Notes under the pieces: generated by a model
Seen by the model: only the letters and a program-made list of their open reading frames with translations
Databases searched by the model: none
Told to the model about the DNA's origin: nothing
Assembly: GCA_965218875.1 (NCBI GenBank)
Contig: OZ244707.1
Span: 1,984,001 to 2,048,000, forward strand
DNA length: 64,000 nucleotides
DNA from: CBDCMJ01 sp965218875
GTDB taxonomy: Bacteria; Chloroflexota; Dehalococcoidia; Lucifugimonadales; UBA3495
Direction of reading: 5' to 3'
Shown here: one piece after another, positions 41,302 through 49,573 of the stretch
How the letters are laid out: the number at the start of each line of letters is the position of its first letter
Position numbering within the stretch: position 1 is the first letter of the stretch
Position numbers and translations under genes: made by a program

Positions 41302-41465
41302 ATTGTTCCTTGGCCTACGGTAGCCCTAATTATAGCAGAGAGGTCCGATTTCGAACCTTGGAGAGACTTGCCACGGGCCAAGGCCGCGGGGTGCGCCGTG
41401 CTATACTACCGGCCTGCGTTGCACCGGGGCCGGGAGTGACCCCGGGGTACGGGGAGTACCGAGTT

Positions 41466-42455
41466 GTGGAAGTAGTGTTCGACCGCGGCGTCTACCTGCC
41501 TGCGCTGTCCCTATGGCTGGACTCGCGGCGCAAGCGGGAGAGCAGCGTTATCTCCCACGCCCACTCCGATCATCTGGGTAAGCACCGGCGCCCGGTCTTG
41601 ACTCCCAACACTCTGCTCCTGCTGGCCGGCTACGCGCACTCCTGGGATCCCGTGGTCCTCCCTTACCGGGAGCCGCTGCGCCGGGACGGGCACACGGTTA
41701 CGCTGTACCCCGCCGGTCACTGCTTGGGGTCGGCGCAGGCGCTGGTGGAAGACCGGGCCACCGGGGAGCGCCTGCTCTACACCGGGGACATCAAGACTCA
41801 GCCAAGCCCCACCAACGAACCCCTGGAAGCCGTTCCCTGCGACACGCTGGTCCTGGAGTCCACCTACGGCAGGCCGGGTTACGAATTCCCGCCTCAGGAG
41901 CAGGCCCTGGACTCGGCGTTCGGCGCCCTTCGGTCCTGGCTGCAACAGGGCCTGCGTCCGGTGGTGTGGGTGTGGCGGTTGGGGAAGGCCCAGGAGGTGT
42001 TGCACCATCTCCTGGCGGCGGGGTTCAGGGTGATGCTGGAGGACAGCATCGCCGCAGCTACGGGGGCTTACCGGCAAGCCGGAGTCACCTTTCCCGGCGA
42101 GTACTCGGGGTTCAGCGGCCGCTGGGCGGAAGGCGAGGTGTTGATCGCCCCGCCGGGCCGCGGCGCCAAGCTGGGCCTCGACCAGGTGCGGGGCAAACGC
42201 ACCATGGAGCTAACCGGGTGGTCTGCGGCGGGAGGGAACGGCTGGGGCCGCCGGGCCGACGTTAGCCTGCCCTTCAGCGACCACCCTGATTTCAACCAAC
42301 TGGTGTCCTACGTAGGACAGGTGGCCCCCAAGCGGGTATACACGGTCAACGGCTTTCCCGATCTAGCCGCCCACCTGCGGCGGCTGGGCTACCCGGCGGT
42401 GCACCTGGACGGCAACCACAGGTCCGGAGCGGGGTTCCAGATGAAGCTGATGTAG
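41466..42455 (+). CDS. MBL-fold exonuclease of the Cft2/ligase-associated type
   Basis: About 329 residues of a beta-CASP-like metallo-beta-lactamase. Metal motif: VISHAHSDHLGKH. Next, YPAGHCLGSAQALVED and LLYTGDIKTQPSP supply the further His and Asp, and SLPFSDHPDFNQLV the C-terminal His. This matches the Cft2-family or ligase-associated DNA exonucleases, which process nucleic-acid ends. No ligase or helicase partner is adjacent. Start uncertain: GTG 41466 (VEVVFDRGVYLP) has GGGGAG upstream; GTG 41436 is also possible. A TATACT box lies at 41402. Confidence 0.82.
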   Translation: MEVVFDRGVYLPALSLWLDSRRKRESSVISHAHSDHLGKHRRPVLTPNTLLLLAGYAHSWDPVVLPYREPLRRDGHTVTLYPAGHCLGSAQALVEDRATGERLLYTGDIKTQPSPTNEPLEAVPCDTLVLESTYGRPGYEFPPQEQALDSAFGALRSWLQQGLRPVVWVWRLGKAQEVLHHLLAAGFRVMLEDSIAAATGAYRQAGVTFPGEYSGFSGRWAEGEVLIAPPGRGAKLGLDQVRGKRTMELTGWSAAGGNGWGRRADVSLPFSDHPDFNQLVSYVGQVAPKRVYTVNGFPDLAAHLRRLGYPAVHLDGNHRSGAGFQMKLM

Positions 42456-42507
42456 GCTCGCCACCGGGGACGCTTGCCGTGCCCTCCGGGGCAACAGCGC
42501 GTTGGGC

Positions 42508-42924
42508 CTAGCCCCCGTGGAGCTTCCTGAGGCCCTCGAAGCCCATGTTGTAGGCGCCCTCGAAGAGTTCCTGGGCCTCAGCCTCGCTCATCCCCGCCGG
42601 CTCGAAAACCGACGACCAGGTCAGCTCGCATTGGCCGCTGCCGGCGTCCCTCACCTGCATGGTGGCCACGTAGCCGCTCACCGCTATGGGCGTCTCGACG
42701 AAAGAGTAGGTCAAGCTCCGGGCCTGTTCGTCCAGGCTGTCTAGCCGCTCGACGATTGTGGCGCCGCCGTCGAGGGTCAACGTCCGCAGCGCGCCCACGC
42801 CGGACCCTTCCATCTTGCTGCCGGTAATCATGGCCATGAAGCGGTCGATGCCCTGGAAGTCGCTGATGTCCTTCCAGACGGCGTCCGCCGAGGCATTGAT
42901 GGTAGCGCTCAGTGAAATGTTCAT
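42508..42924 (-). CDS. SRPBCC-fold protein (polyketide cyclase/CoxG-like)
   Basis: A 138-residue START/SRPBCC protein with the hallmark start NISLSATINASADAVWKDIS, a beta-rich middle (LRTLTLDGGATIVERLD) and a C-terminal helix AEAQELFEGAYNMGFEGLRKL. These bind hydrophobic ligands or act as cyclases; the ligand here is unknown. ATG 42924 follows GGGGGTGA; the frame-opening GTG at 42939 is less likely. It is separated from leuA by 200 bp. Confidence 0.85.
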   Translation of the reverse strand: MNISLSATINASADAVWKDISDFQGIDRFMAMITGSKMEGSGVGALRTLTLDGGATIVERLDSLDEQARSLTYSFVETPIAVSGYVATMQVRDAGSGQCELTWSSVFEPAGMSEAEAQELFEGAYNMGFEGLRKLHGG

Positions 42925-43135
42925 CCGGGTCACCCCCAATAGACGTTACGAAGCGGGAACCGCGGTCTGTCCCACGGGCGGACGAGCATGCGGCCCCGGT
43001 CGCCGCAGTTCTGTTCGCGGCCTGAGGGCCCTTACCGTCCGCTGCCGTGCGCCTGACAGTGTCATTATACCCAATAAAATGGGGGCGCATCGTCACGCGC
43101 CCCCTGGACGTCCCGCCCTCTTGCGTTTACGTAGG

Positions 43136-44701
43136 CTAGTCGGGCGTGGCGCCCAACGGCGGGGCCTCGGCCGATTCGTCGGCGGCCAGCATCCGGTTGA
43201 TGGCGCTCAGGTAAGCCTTGGCGCTGGCCACCACGATGTCGGTGTCCGCGCCACGGCCGGTGTAGGTCTTTCCCTCTTTTTCGATGCGCATGGTAACCGT
43301 GCCCAGGGAGTCGATGCCCTCGGTTGCCGCCTGCACGTTGAAGTCCACCAGCTTGTTGGTTATGCCGATGGCGCGGTCCATGGCGTTGCAGATGGAGTTA
43401 ACCGGGCCGTTGCCGGTGGCGGCGTCGGTGAAGGAGTTGCCCTCGGCGTCGGTGAGCCGCACCGTGGCCGTGGCCACGCCGTGGTCGCCGCCGCTGAACT
43501 GCACCTGCTCCAGGGTATAGCTGGCCGTCTCGCCGGCCTCCCGCTGCTCCTCGTCCATCAGGATTTCCAGGTCGCGGTCGGTCACCTCCCGCTTCTTGTC
43601 GGCCAACACCTTGAACGACTCGAATACGTTGGAGATTTCCTCCCGGGATAGCGAGTAGCCCAGGGACTCCAACCGGGACTGCAGTCCGGCGCGGCCGCTC
43701 AGCTTGCCCAGCACCAGGCTGTTGCCCGGCACGCCCACCCGTTCCGGTTGCATGACCTCATAGGTGGAGCGGTCCTTCAGCACCCCGTCCTGGTGAATTC
43801 CCGAGGCGTGACGGAAGGCGTTCTCGCCCACGACCGCCTTGTTGGACTGCACCGCCATGCCGGTGATGCGGCTGACCATGCGCGAGGAGGGGTAAATCTG
43901 CGTGGTGTCGATGTCTATGTCCACGCCGAAGTGGTCCTTGCGGGTGTCCAGGGCCATGATGATCTCTTCCAACGAGGCGTTGCCGGCCCGCTCGCCGATG
44001 CCGTTGATGCACCCCTCGACCTGCCGCGCGCCCACCTCGATGGCGGTCAGGCTGTTGGCCACCGCCAGGCCGAGGTCGTTGTGGCAGTGGACGCTGAGCA
44101 CCACGTCGTCTATGCCCGGCACCTTCTCCTTGATGTCATGGAGCATCTTGGCAAACCCGTTGGCCGAGGGTATGGCGTAGCCCACGGTGTCGGCGATGTT
44201 GACGGTGGTGGCCCCGGCGCGGATCACCTCGGCCAGCATCTGGTAGAGGTACTCCGGGTTGGTGCGGGTGGCGTCCATGGGGGAGAACTCCACGTCGGAG
44301 CAGTAGCTCTTGGCCCGCTCCACCATAGCCACGGCCAACTCCATAACCTCTTCCCGGTTCTTGCGCAGTTGGTGCATCTGGTGAATTTCCGAAGAGGAGA
44401 GAAACACGTGGACCCGGGGCCGCTCCGCGTGCTGGACGGCCCGCCAGGCCTGGTCCACGTCGTTGGGATGGGCCCGGGCCAGGGAGGCGATGATGGGCCC
44501 CTTGACCTCCTTGGCGATGTTGGAGACCGCCTCGAAGTCGCCGGGAGAGCTGGCGGCGAACCCGGCCTCGATGATGTCTACCTGCATACGCTGCAACTGG
44601 CGGGCGATCTCCATCTTCTCGGCGCCGGTCATGCCGATGCCGGCCGATTGCTCGCCGTCGCGCAGCGTGGTGTCCAATAGCAATACCTTGTTTTGAGCCA
44701 T
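43136..44701 (-). CDS. leuA: 2-isopropylmalate synthase
   Basis: LeuA condenses 2-ketoisovalerate with acetyl-CoA, the first leucine-specific step. The N-terminal LLLDTTLRDGEQSAGIGM, the metal/HMGL motif VLSVHCHNDLGLAVANSL and NGIGERAGNASLEEI mark the TIM-barrel, and HASGIHQDGVLKDRSTYE the linker helix. The C-terminal 130 residues form the leucine-binding regulatory domain, so feedback inhibition is expected. 521 residues. It is the last gene of the T-box-controlled ilvB-ilvN-ilvC set. Confidence 0.95.
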   Translation of the reverse strand: MAQNKVLLLDTTLRDGEQSAGIGMTGAEKMEIARQLQRMQVDIIEAGFAASSPGDFEAVSNIAKEVKGPIIASLARAHPNDVDQAWRAVQHAERPRVHVFLSSSEIHQMHQLRKNREEVMELAVAMVERAKSYCSDVEFSPMDATRTNPEYLYQMLAEVIRAGATTVNIADTVGYAIPSANGFAKMLHDIKEKVPGIDDVVLSVHCHNDLGLAVANSLTAIEVGARQVEGCINGIGERAGNASLEEIIMALDTRKDHFGVDIDIDTTQIYPSSRMVSRITGMAVQSNKAVVGENAFRHASGIHQDGVLKDRSTYEVMQPERVGVPGNSLVLGKLSGRAGLQSRLESLGYSLSREEISNVFESFKVLADKKREVTDRDLEILMDEEQREAGETASYTLEQVQFSGGDHGVATATVRLTDAEGNSFTDAATGNGPVNSICNAMDRAIGITNKLVDFNVQAATEGIDSLGTVTMRIEKEGKTYTGRGADTDIVVASAKAYLSAINRMLAADESAEAPPLGATPD

Positions 44702-44770
44702 TTCCCTTTCCTACCTAGATGTTAGTGGATAGCAGTTGGCGGTTAGCCGTTGGTTGCCGGCGGATGGTGG

Positions 44771-44863
44771 TTAGAAGCCCGGCAGGGTCACGTAGTCCGC
44801 CACGCCCAGCCCGGCCAGGACCAGCGCGCGACGGCAGACTACTCTCAACGTCTCCTGTGTCAT
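44771..44863 (-). CDS. 30-residue ORF between the coiled-coil gene and leuA
   Basis: ATG 44863 is preceded by ATGGAGAAAATC, a good ribosome site, and the frame runs 30 codons (MTQETLRVVCRRALVLAGLG then VADYVTLPGF) to TAA. The length and place, 70 bp before leuA in the same operon, suit a small protein or translational leader. It is not rich in leucine codons (5 of 30). No family is recognised. Confidence 0.45.
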   Translation of the reverse strand: MTQETLRVVCRRALVLAGLGVADYVTLPGF

Positions 44864-44928
44864 GATTTTCTCCATTTAATATTAGCAGCCCCGCCTTGGT
44901 AACCACCGCTCGACGGGCCGAATACCCA

Positions 44929-45231
44929 TTAATCTCCCACGAAGCGGGCGGCGAAGACAGCCGCCAGCAAGGCACCGCCGACCGCGAGAATTGTGTAGAA
45001 CACCCGGTCAATGCGCCGGTTTGTCTCTGACAACCCGGTTTCCAGCCGTCGGTTTGTCTCTGACAACCCGGTTTCCAGCCGTCGGTTTGTCTCTGACAAC
45101 CCAGTCTCCAGCCGCCGGTTCGTTTCTTGTTGGCCGTCTTTCAGGGCGGCCATATCGCCTTCCATCCGACCGATAGCCCGCCATACAGCGGCGGCGTCAA
45201 CTTGCGTTCCGGTTTCGGCGTCGGTCGCCAT
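44929..45231 (-). CDS. Coiled-coil membrane-anchored protein with 11-residue repeats
   Basis: 100 residues: an N-terminal helix (VWRAIGRMEGDMAALKDGQQ), then near-perfect 11-residue repeats ETNRRLETGLS (three full and one partial), and a C-terminal membrane segment (VFYTILAVGGALLAAVFAARF). This is the layout of DUF1640-like coiled-coil anchors. ATG 45231 follows GGAGAGAAGCG. It sits between ilvC and leuA and is transcribed with them. The repeats are encoded by identical 33-bp units, which suggests recent expansion. Confidence 0.7.
   Translation of the reverse strand: MATDAETGTQVDAAAVWRAIGRMEGDMAALKDGQQETNRRLETGLSETNRRLETGLSETNRRLETGLSETNRRIDRVFYTILAVGGALLAAVFAARFVGD
45018..45130 (-). repeat. 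33-bp tandem repeats in the coiled-coil gene
   Basis: The unit ggtttgtctctgacaacccg plus 13 bases recurs at 45018, 45051 and 45084, with a diverged fourth start at 45117. Being 11 codons long, it keeps the heptad-compatible 11-residue repeat in frame. Confidence 0.9.
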
Positions 45232-45313
45232 CGCTTCTCTCCGATAGGCTGGTATGCATTACCATGGTTGCGCCACCCACGAGGTCGGCGCTGTCCGGCC
45301 CTTTGCGCACCGC

Positions 45314-46309
45314 CTACTTCGGGTCCATCCAGGGCATCATGGCCCGGAGCTCCTTGCCTATTCCCTCGATGGGGGCGTTCTGGGCGGCTTCCCGCATGGG
45401 GACGAACCTGGGACGGCCCTCGTCGTTCTCCGCGATCCACTCCCGGGCGAAGGTGCCGTCCTGTATCTCCTTCAATATCTCCCGCATGTTCTCCCGGACG
45501 TGCTCGTCGATGATGCGGTTCCGGCGGCTGAGCGACCCGTACTCGGCGGTGTCGCTGACCGAGAAGTGCATGTAGTTGTGCCCGCCCTGGTACATGAGGT
45601 CGACGATCATCTTCAGCTCGTGCAGGCACTCGAAGTAGGCGATTTCCTGGGGATAACCGGCCTCCACCAGGGTCTCGAACGCCGCGTTGACCAAGGCCGT
45701 CACCCCGCCGCAGAGGATGCTCTGCTCGCCGAACAGGTCGCTTTCGGTCTCGTCCTTGATGGTGGTTTCCAGCACTCCCGCCCCGGTGCAGCCGATGCCC
45801 TTGGCGTAGGCCAGCCCGATTTCCTTGGCCTTGCCCGTCGTATCCTGGTGCACCGCCAGCAGGCTGGGCACCCCCACTCCCTCCACGAACAACTCCCGCA
45901 TCCGGTGCCCGGGGGCTTTCGGCGCCACCATCATCACGTCCACGTTGCCGGGCGGGACGACCTCCCGGTAGTGGATGCTGAAGCCGTGGGCCACCATGAG
46001 GGCGCTGCCCGGCCTGAGGTTGGGCTCTATCTCGTCGCGGTAGGTGCGGCCCTGCACGTGGTCCGGGATGACCACCATGACCACGTCGGACTCCTTGACC
46101 ACCGCGGGCACGTCGTCCACCTCCAGGCCGGCCTGCCGGGCCACCTCCCGGCTGCGGCTGCCTGGGTATAGCCCCACTATCACGTTCTGACCGTTGTCCT
46201 TGAGGTTCAGGGCGTGGGCGTGGCCCTGGCTGCCGTAGCCCACGATGCCTATGGTCTTCCCGGCCAGCAATTCCAGGTCTGCGTCCTTGTCGTAATACAC
46301 GTTTACCAT
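45314..46309 (-). CDS. ilvC: Ketol-acid reductoisomerase
   Basis: IlvC isomerises and reduces acetolactate with NADPH and Mg2+. The N-terminal Rossmann motif is IGIVGYGSQGHAHALNLKD; VMMVAPKAPGHRMRELF and the acidic metal sites (for example ESDLFGEQSILCGG) belong to the class I short form. 331 residues. ATG 46309. The 46310-46387 gap holds a direct repeat (actacacgatt and actacacaatt on the minus strand) around a TTGACA, possibly an internal promoter. Follows ilvN in the operon. Confidence 0.96.
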   Translation of the reverse strand: MVNVYYDKDADLELLAGKTIGIVGYGSQGHAHALNLKDNGQNVIVGLYPGSRSREVARQAGLEVDDVPAVVKESDVVMVVIPDHVQGRTYRDEIEPNLRPGSALMVAHGFSIHYREVVPPGNVDVMMVAPKAPGHRMRELFVEGVGVPSLLAVHQDTTGKAKEIGLAYAKGIGCTGAGVLETTIKDETESDLFGEQSILCGGVTALVNAAFETLVEAGYPQEIAYFECLHELKMIVDLMYQGGHNYMHFSVSDTAEYGSLSRRNRIIDEHVRENMREILKEIQDGTFAREWIAENDEGRPRFVPMREAAQNAPIEGIGKELRAMMPWMDPK

Positions 46310-46387
46310 GGCTTTATCGCTCTTCCTGAATTGTGTAGTTTTGTCAATCGTGTAGTTTCGTACGGTGGAACACCGGACGGGCTGCGC

Positions 46388-46951
46388 CTACCCGGCGCCG
46401 AGTTCCCCCGCTTGGCTCCCGTTGGCGCTGATTCCGAGGCCGTCGCTGACCCGCCCGTCGCCCTGCCCCCGCACCATGGCCACCAACCCGGTGCGCAGCA
46501 TTTCCAGGATTCCGAAGGGCTGCAACAGGCTGTGGAAGGCGTTGATCTTGTCCTCTTCGCCGGTGATTTCGATGACCAGGGATTGGGCCCCCACGTCGAC
46601 GATCTTGGCCCGGAAGAGGTTCACGATCTCGATGATCTCGCCGCGGGACGACGGGGTGCTCCGCACCTTGATCAGGGCCAACTCCCTGGCCACGATCTCC
46701 TCGCGGGAAATGTCGGACACCCGGATCACGTCGATGAGCTTGTCCAACTGGTTGGTCACCTGGTTGACCGTGGCTTCATCCCCGTTGACCACGAAGGTCA
46801 TGCGAGAGAGCCCCGGCTGCTCGCTCCTGCCCACCGCCAGGCTGGCGATGTTGAACCCGCGCCTGCGGAACATGCTGGCCACCCGGGTGAGCACCCCGGG
46901 CCGGTCCTCGACCAAGGCGACTATGGTGTGAAGCTGTCCGTTCTGGTCCAT
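46388..46951 (-). CDS. ilvN: Acetolactate synthase small (regulatory) subunit
   Basis: A 187-residue ACT-domain protein. The N-terminal ACT domain (HTIVALVEDRPGVLTRVASM then FRRRGFNIASLAVG) binds valine for feedback control, and the C-terminal ALS_ss_C domain includes LVIEITGEEDKINAFHSLLQ. The stop is followed by ilvC after 78 bp, and the start is 13 bp after the ilvB stop. It is the only small subunit in the window and may serve both large subunits. Confidence 0.95.
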   Translation of the reverse strand: MDQNGQLHTIVALVEDRPGVLTRVASMFRRRGFNIASLAVGRSEQPGLSRMTFVVNGDEATVNQVTNQLDKLIDVIRVSDISREEIVARELALIKVRSTPSSRGEIIEIVNLFRAKIVDVGAQSLVIEITGEEDKINAFHSLLQPFGILEMLRTGLVAMVRGQGDGRVSDGLGISANGSQAGELGAG

Positions 46952-46964
46952 CAGCTAAAGCCCT

Positions 46965-48656
46965 CTAAAGCCCCTGCGACGAGGGCTCCTCCCGCATGTC
47001 GCCCACCGACTCCCCGGCGGGAATCATAGGGTAGACGTTCTCGTCCTCCTTCACCCGGAAGTCGATTATCACCGGGCCGGGGGTCTCCATGGCTTCCTGA
47101 ATTGCGTTGGCCACGTCGCCCTTTTCCGTCACCCGGATGCCCCGGATGCCGTAGGACTCGGCGATTTTGACGAAGTCCGGGTTGCCGCTGTACACGGTGG
47201 CAAAGTAGTCCTTCTCGTAGAACAGGTCTTGCCACTGGTGCACCATCCCCAGGGCCCCGTTGTTCAGAATGGCAAACTTCACGTCGATGCCGTGCTCCAC
47301 CGCCACGGCCAGGTCGCACATAGTCATCTGGAAGCCGCCGTCCCCGGCAATGGACCACACCGTCTTGTCCGGGCGGCCCACCTTGGCGCCGATGGCCGCC
47401 GGGACCTCGAATCCCATGGCTCCCAGGCCGCCCGAGGTAATCATGGTGTTGGGCTGGCGGAACCTGCAAAACTGGGCGGCCCACATCTGGTGCTGGCCCA
47501 CCCCGGTCACGATGATGGCCTCCCCCTGGGTAACGTCGGAAAGCTCCTTGAGCACGAACTGAGGCAGCAACCGTTCCGTTTCCCGGATTTGAAGCGGGGG
47601 ATGCTCCGCCCTGAGCCTATCGACGCGCCGCAGCCAGTCCAGGTGCACCGCCGGGTCGACCAGGGGAACAAGCTGCTGGAGGACTCGCTTGAGGTCCCCC
47701 ACCACCGGCGCGTCTGCCTTGACGTTCTTGCTCATCTCCGAAGGGTCGATGTCCACGTGGACGATCTTGGCCTGGGGAGCGAAGTCCTTCAGCCGCCCCG
47801 TCACCCGGTCGTCGAACCGCATTCCCAGGGATATGAGCAGATCGGCCTGGTCGATGGCCAGGCTGGCGTGGGCCATGCCATGCATTCCCGGCATTCCCAG
47901 GTTCAGGTAGTGGCTGGTGGGGAAGGAACTGATGCCCAGCAGGGTGGTAATTACCGGGAGCTGGGCCTTCTCCGCCAGCTCCGCCAGCTCCTCGTAGGCG
48001 TGGGAAATAAGCACCCCGTGGCCGGCCAGGACTATGGGCCGCTCCGCCCGGTTGATCAGATCGGCCGCCTGGGCCACCTGTTGCGGGTCGGCGTCGCCGG
48101 GGGGATTGTAGCCGGCCAGGCTGACGGAGTCGGGCCAAACGAACTCGGTGCGGTCGTCCAGGAGCACGTCCTTGGGTATGTCCACCAGCACCGGGCCCGG
48201 CCTGCCGGTGCGGGCGATGTGGAACGCCTCCTTGATGGCCGGGGCCACGTCGGCCACGTCCATCACCAGGTAGTTGTGCTTGGTGATGGGCAGGGTTATG
48301 CCGGTAACGTCGGTCTCTTGAAAAGCGTCGCGGCCGATGGCCGGCCGGGGCACCTGGCCCGTAATGGCCACCATGGGGACCGAGTCCATCTGGGCGTTGC
48401 AGATGCCGGTGACCAGGTTGGTGGCGCCGGGCCCCGAGGTGGCCAGGCACACGCCCACCTTGCCGGTGGCGCGGGCGTATCCATCCGCGGCCATGGCTGC
48501 CCCCTGCTCGTGGCGCACCAGCATGTGGCGCAGGCCGGGGTACCCGGCCATGGCGCCGTAGAGGGGCAGCACCGCGCCGCCGGGCAGGCCGAAGACCACG
48601 TCCACCCCCTCCTTCAACAGGCTCTCACATACGATTTCCGCGCCGGTTAGCTCCAT
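46965..48656 (-). CDS. ilvB: Acetolactate synthase large subunit (copy 2, operon copy)
   Basis: TPP-dependent AHAS large subunit of about 563 residues: VVFGLPGGAVLPLYGAM, the catalytic Glu in LVRHEQGAAMAADGYAR, the FAD-region MPGMHGMAHASLA, and the TPP motif SIAGDGGFQMTMCDL...NNGALG. ATG 48656 (MELTGAEIV) has GGAGAG just upstream; the GTG at 48692 that opens the frame lies in the terminator tail of the T-box leader and is not used. Leads the ilvB-ilvN-ilvC-leuA set. Clearly diverged from copy 1 at 17192. Confidence 0.95.
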   Translation of the reverse strand: MELTGAEIVCESLLKEGVDVVFGLPGGAVLPLYGAMAGYPGLRHMLVRHEQGAAMAADGYARATGKVGVCLATSGPGATNLVTGICNAQMDSVPMVAITGQVPRPAIGRDAFQETDVTGITLPITKHNYLVMDVADVAPAIKEAFHIARTGRPGPVLVDIPKDVLLDDRTEFVWPDSVSLAGYNPPGDADPQQVAQAADLINRAERPIVLAGHGVLISHAYEELAELAEKAQLPVITTLLGISSFPTSHYLNLGMPGMHGMAHASLAIDQADLLISLGMRFDDRVTGRLKDFAPQAKIVHVDIDPSEMSKNVKADAPVVGDLKRVLQQLVPLVDPAVHLDWLRRVDRLRAEHPPLQIRETERLLPQFVLKELSDVTQGEAIIVTGVGQHQMWAAQFCRFRQPNTMITSGGLGAMGFEVPAAIGAKVGRPDKTVWSIAGDGGFQMTMCDLAVAVEHGIDVKFAILNNGALGMVHQWQDLFYEKDYFATVYSGNPDFVKIAESYGIRGIRVTEKGDVANAIQEAMETPGPVIIDFRVKEDENVYPMIPAGESVGDMREEPSSQGL

Positions 48657-48691
48657 GTTCTCTCCGTGACCTTGGCCCTGATTTTTGGCCA

Positions 48692-48719
48692 CAAAAAAAC
48701 CGTCCCGTGAAGGGACGGG
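48692..48719 (-). terminator. T-box intrinsic terminator upstream of ilvB copy 2
   Basis: On the minus strand CCCGTCCCTTCACGGGACGG followed by TTTTTTT, immediately before the coding region; it is alternative to the T-box antiterminator. Confidence 0.9.
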
Positions 48720-48963
48720 TCAGTTTGTTCCCGCGGTACCACCCTTCTTTTTCGGCAGGCCATGCCCCGGTGCTGCCGAAACAACTCAAAGACTTTTAAC
48801 GGTGTCTGCCGCCACACCCTACTTTACCCTTGACGGGGGGTTCAGGTAGGCCGCTCCCGGGCGAGTTCGGAGCAGCGCCGCCGCCGGCTTGCACCAGCCG
48901 CCGACTCTCTGGGGCGGGTACGCCTACTACTCCCGCTCATAGCGGATTTTGTGAATGTCGTAG
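48692..48963 (-). promoter_or_regulatory. T-box riboswitch leader of the ilvBNC-leuA operon (tentative Leu specifier)
   Basis: Minus strand: stem I includes GAGCGGGAGTAGTAGGCG, the distal-loop string CCAGAGAGTCGGCGGCTGG, and the specifier region CCGAACTCGCCCGGGAGC. By position the specifier is CUC (leucine). The T-box sequence AAGGGTGGTACCGCGGGAA is at 48746-48728. The hairpin and T run at 48719-48692 form the terminator. Uncharged tRNALeu would induce the operon. The class is firm and the codon tentative. Confidence 0.92.
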
Positions 48964-48970
48964 CTAACTC

Positions 48971-48999
48971 AGCTTAACAGTGGCACTGGGCCTTGTCAA
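48971..48999 (-). promoter_or_regulatory. Promoter of the ilvBNC-leuA T-box leader
   Basis: On the minus strand TTGACA (48999-48994) and TAAGCT (48976-48971) with a 17-bp spacer, a few bases before the T-box leader. Confidence 0.6.
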
Positions 49000-49054
49000 C
49001 GGTTTTGGCTGCGCGGCGGCACAGCCATCGCGGGGCCCATTGCCCAGGCGGGCG

Positions 49055-49408
49055 TCAAATGAGCAGGTCGACGCGATGCAGTTGCCCGGAGGTTGGATCG
49101 ACGTTGAATCCCAGGGTCTCCAACGCGGTGACTCCCAGGACCGACGGGTCGCCCTCGACGCCGAACACCGCAGTGGTCCCGGCTACCTCGCCCCCGTAGT
49201 GGATGTTGACGCTCCCCACGTCGCGGGTCAGCCTCCCGCCGAAGCCGCGAAACCCGCGCTGCCCGATCCGCTGAATCCCCAATTCTTCCAGTAGGCTAGT
49301 TGGCAAGACGCTGAGGGTAGCGCCGGTGTCCACCATGACCGACACTGACTCGGTACGGCCGGGGTCCGCGGGGTTGGAGAGGCCCACGTTTACGTATACA
49401 AGTCCCAC
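49055..49408 (-). CDS. Retropepsin-like aspartic protease
   Basis: A 117-residue single-domain clan AA aspartic protease. The catalytic motif is VMVDTGATLSVLP, and the later GVTALETLGFNVDPTSGQL is the second typical segment (hydrophobic-hydrophobic-Gly after the dimer-forming loop). Like retropepsin it should act as a dimer. Many bacteria carry such small proteases of unknown target. GTG start. Lies between the T-box leader and metG and is read away from metG. Confidence 0.8.
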   Translation of the reverse strand: MGLVYVNVGLSNPADPGRTESVSVMVDTGATLSVLPTSLLEELGIQRIGQRGFRGFGGRLTRDVGSVNIHYGGEVAGTTAVFGVEGDPSVLGVTALETLGFNVDPTSGQLHRVDLLI

Positions 49409-49531
49409 GGCTGGATTATGTCCCTCCTCAGATGCGATGCCCCAAGTACCATGAATTGTACTACACCCGCTCCTTCCGGCATTCTTTCCGGCGTCTTTTT
49501 CTCACCCCGCGAGACCGGGCTGTTGTTGTGC

Positions 49532-49537
49532 TAAAAT
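49532..49537 (+). promoter_or_regulatory. Extended -10 promoter (TGC-TAAAAT) for metG
   Basis: The 13-mer tgctaaaatatcg, identical to that before gltX, ends about 35 bases upstream of the metG TTG start. No consensus -35 is seen. Confidence 0.45.
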
Positions 49538-49573
49538 ATCGACGCCAATCCATTCGGGCCCAGGACTACTCCC

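Noticed and set aside
45254..46171. 305-codon plus-strand frame opposite ilvC
   Set aside because: Antisense shadow of ilvC with no recognisable domain.
47229..48650. 473-codon plus-strand open frame opposite ilvB copy 2
   Set aside because: It mirrors a certain gene, has low-complexity Gly/His/Val composition, and no domain; a shadow of high-GC coding on the other strand.
48657..48692. Upstream GTG start of ilvB copy 2
   Set aside because: Those codons lie in the T-box terminator tail; the ATG at 48656 has a ribosome site.
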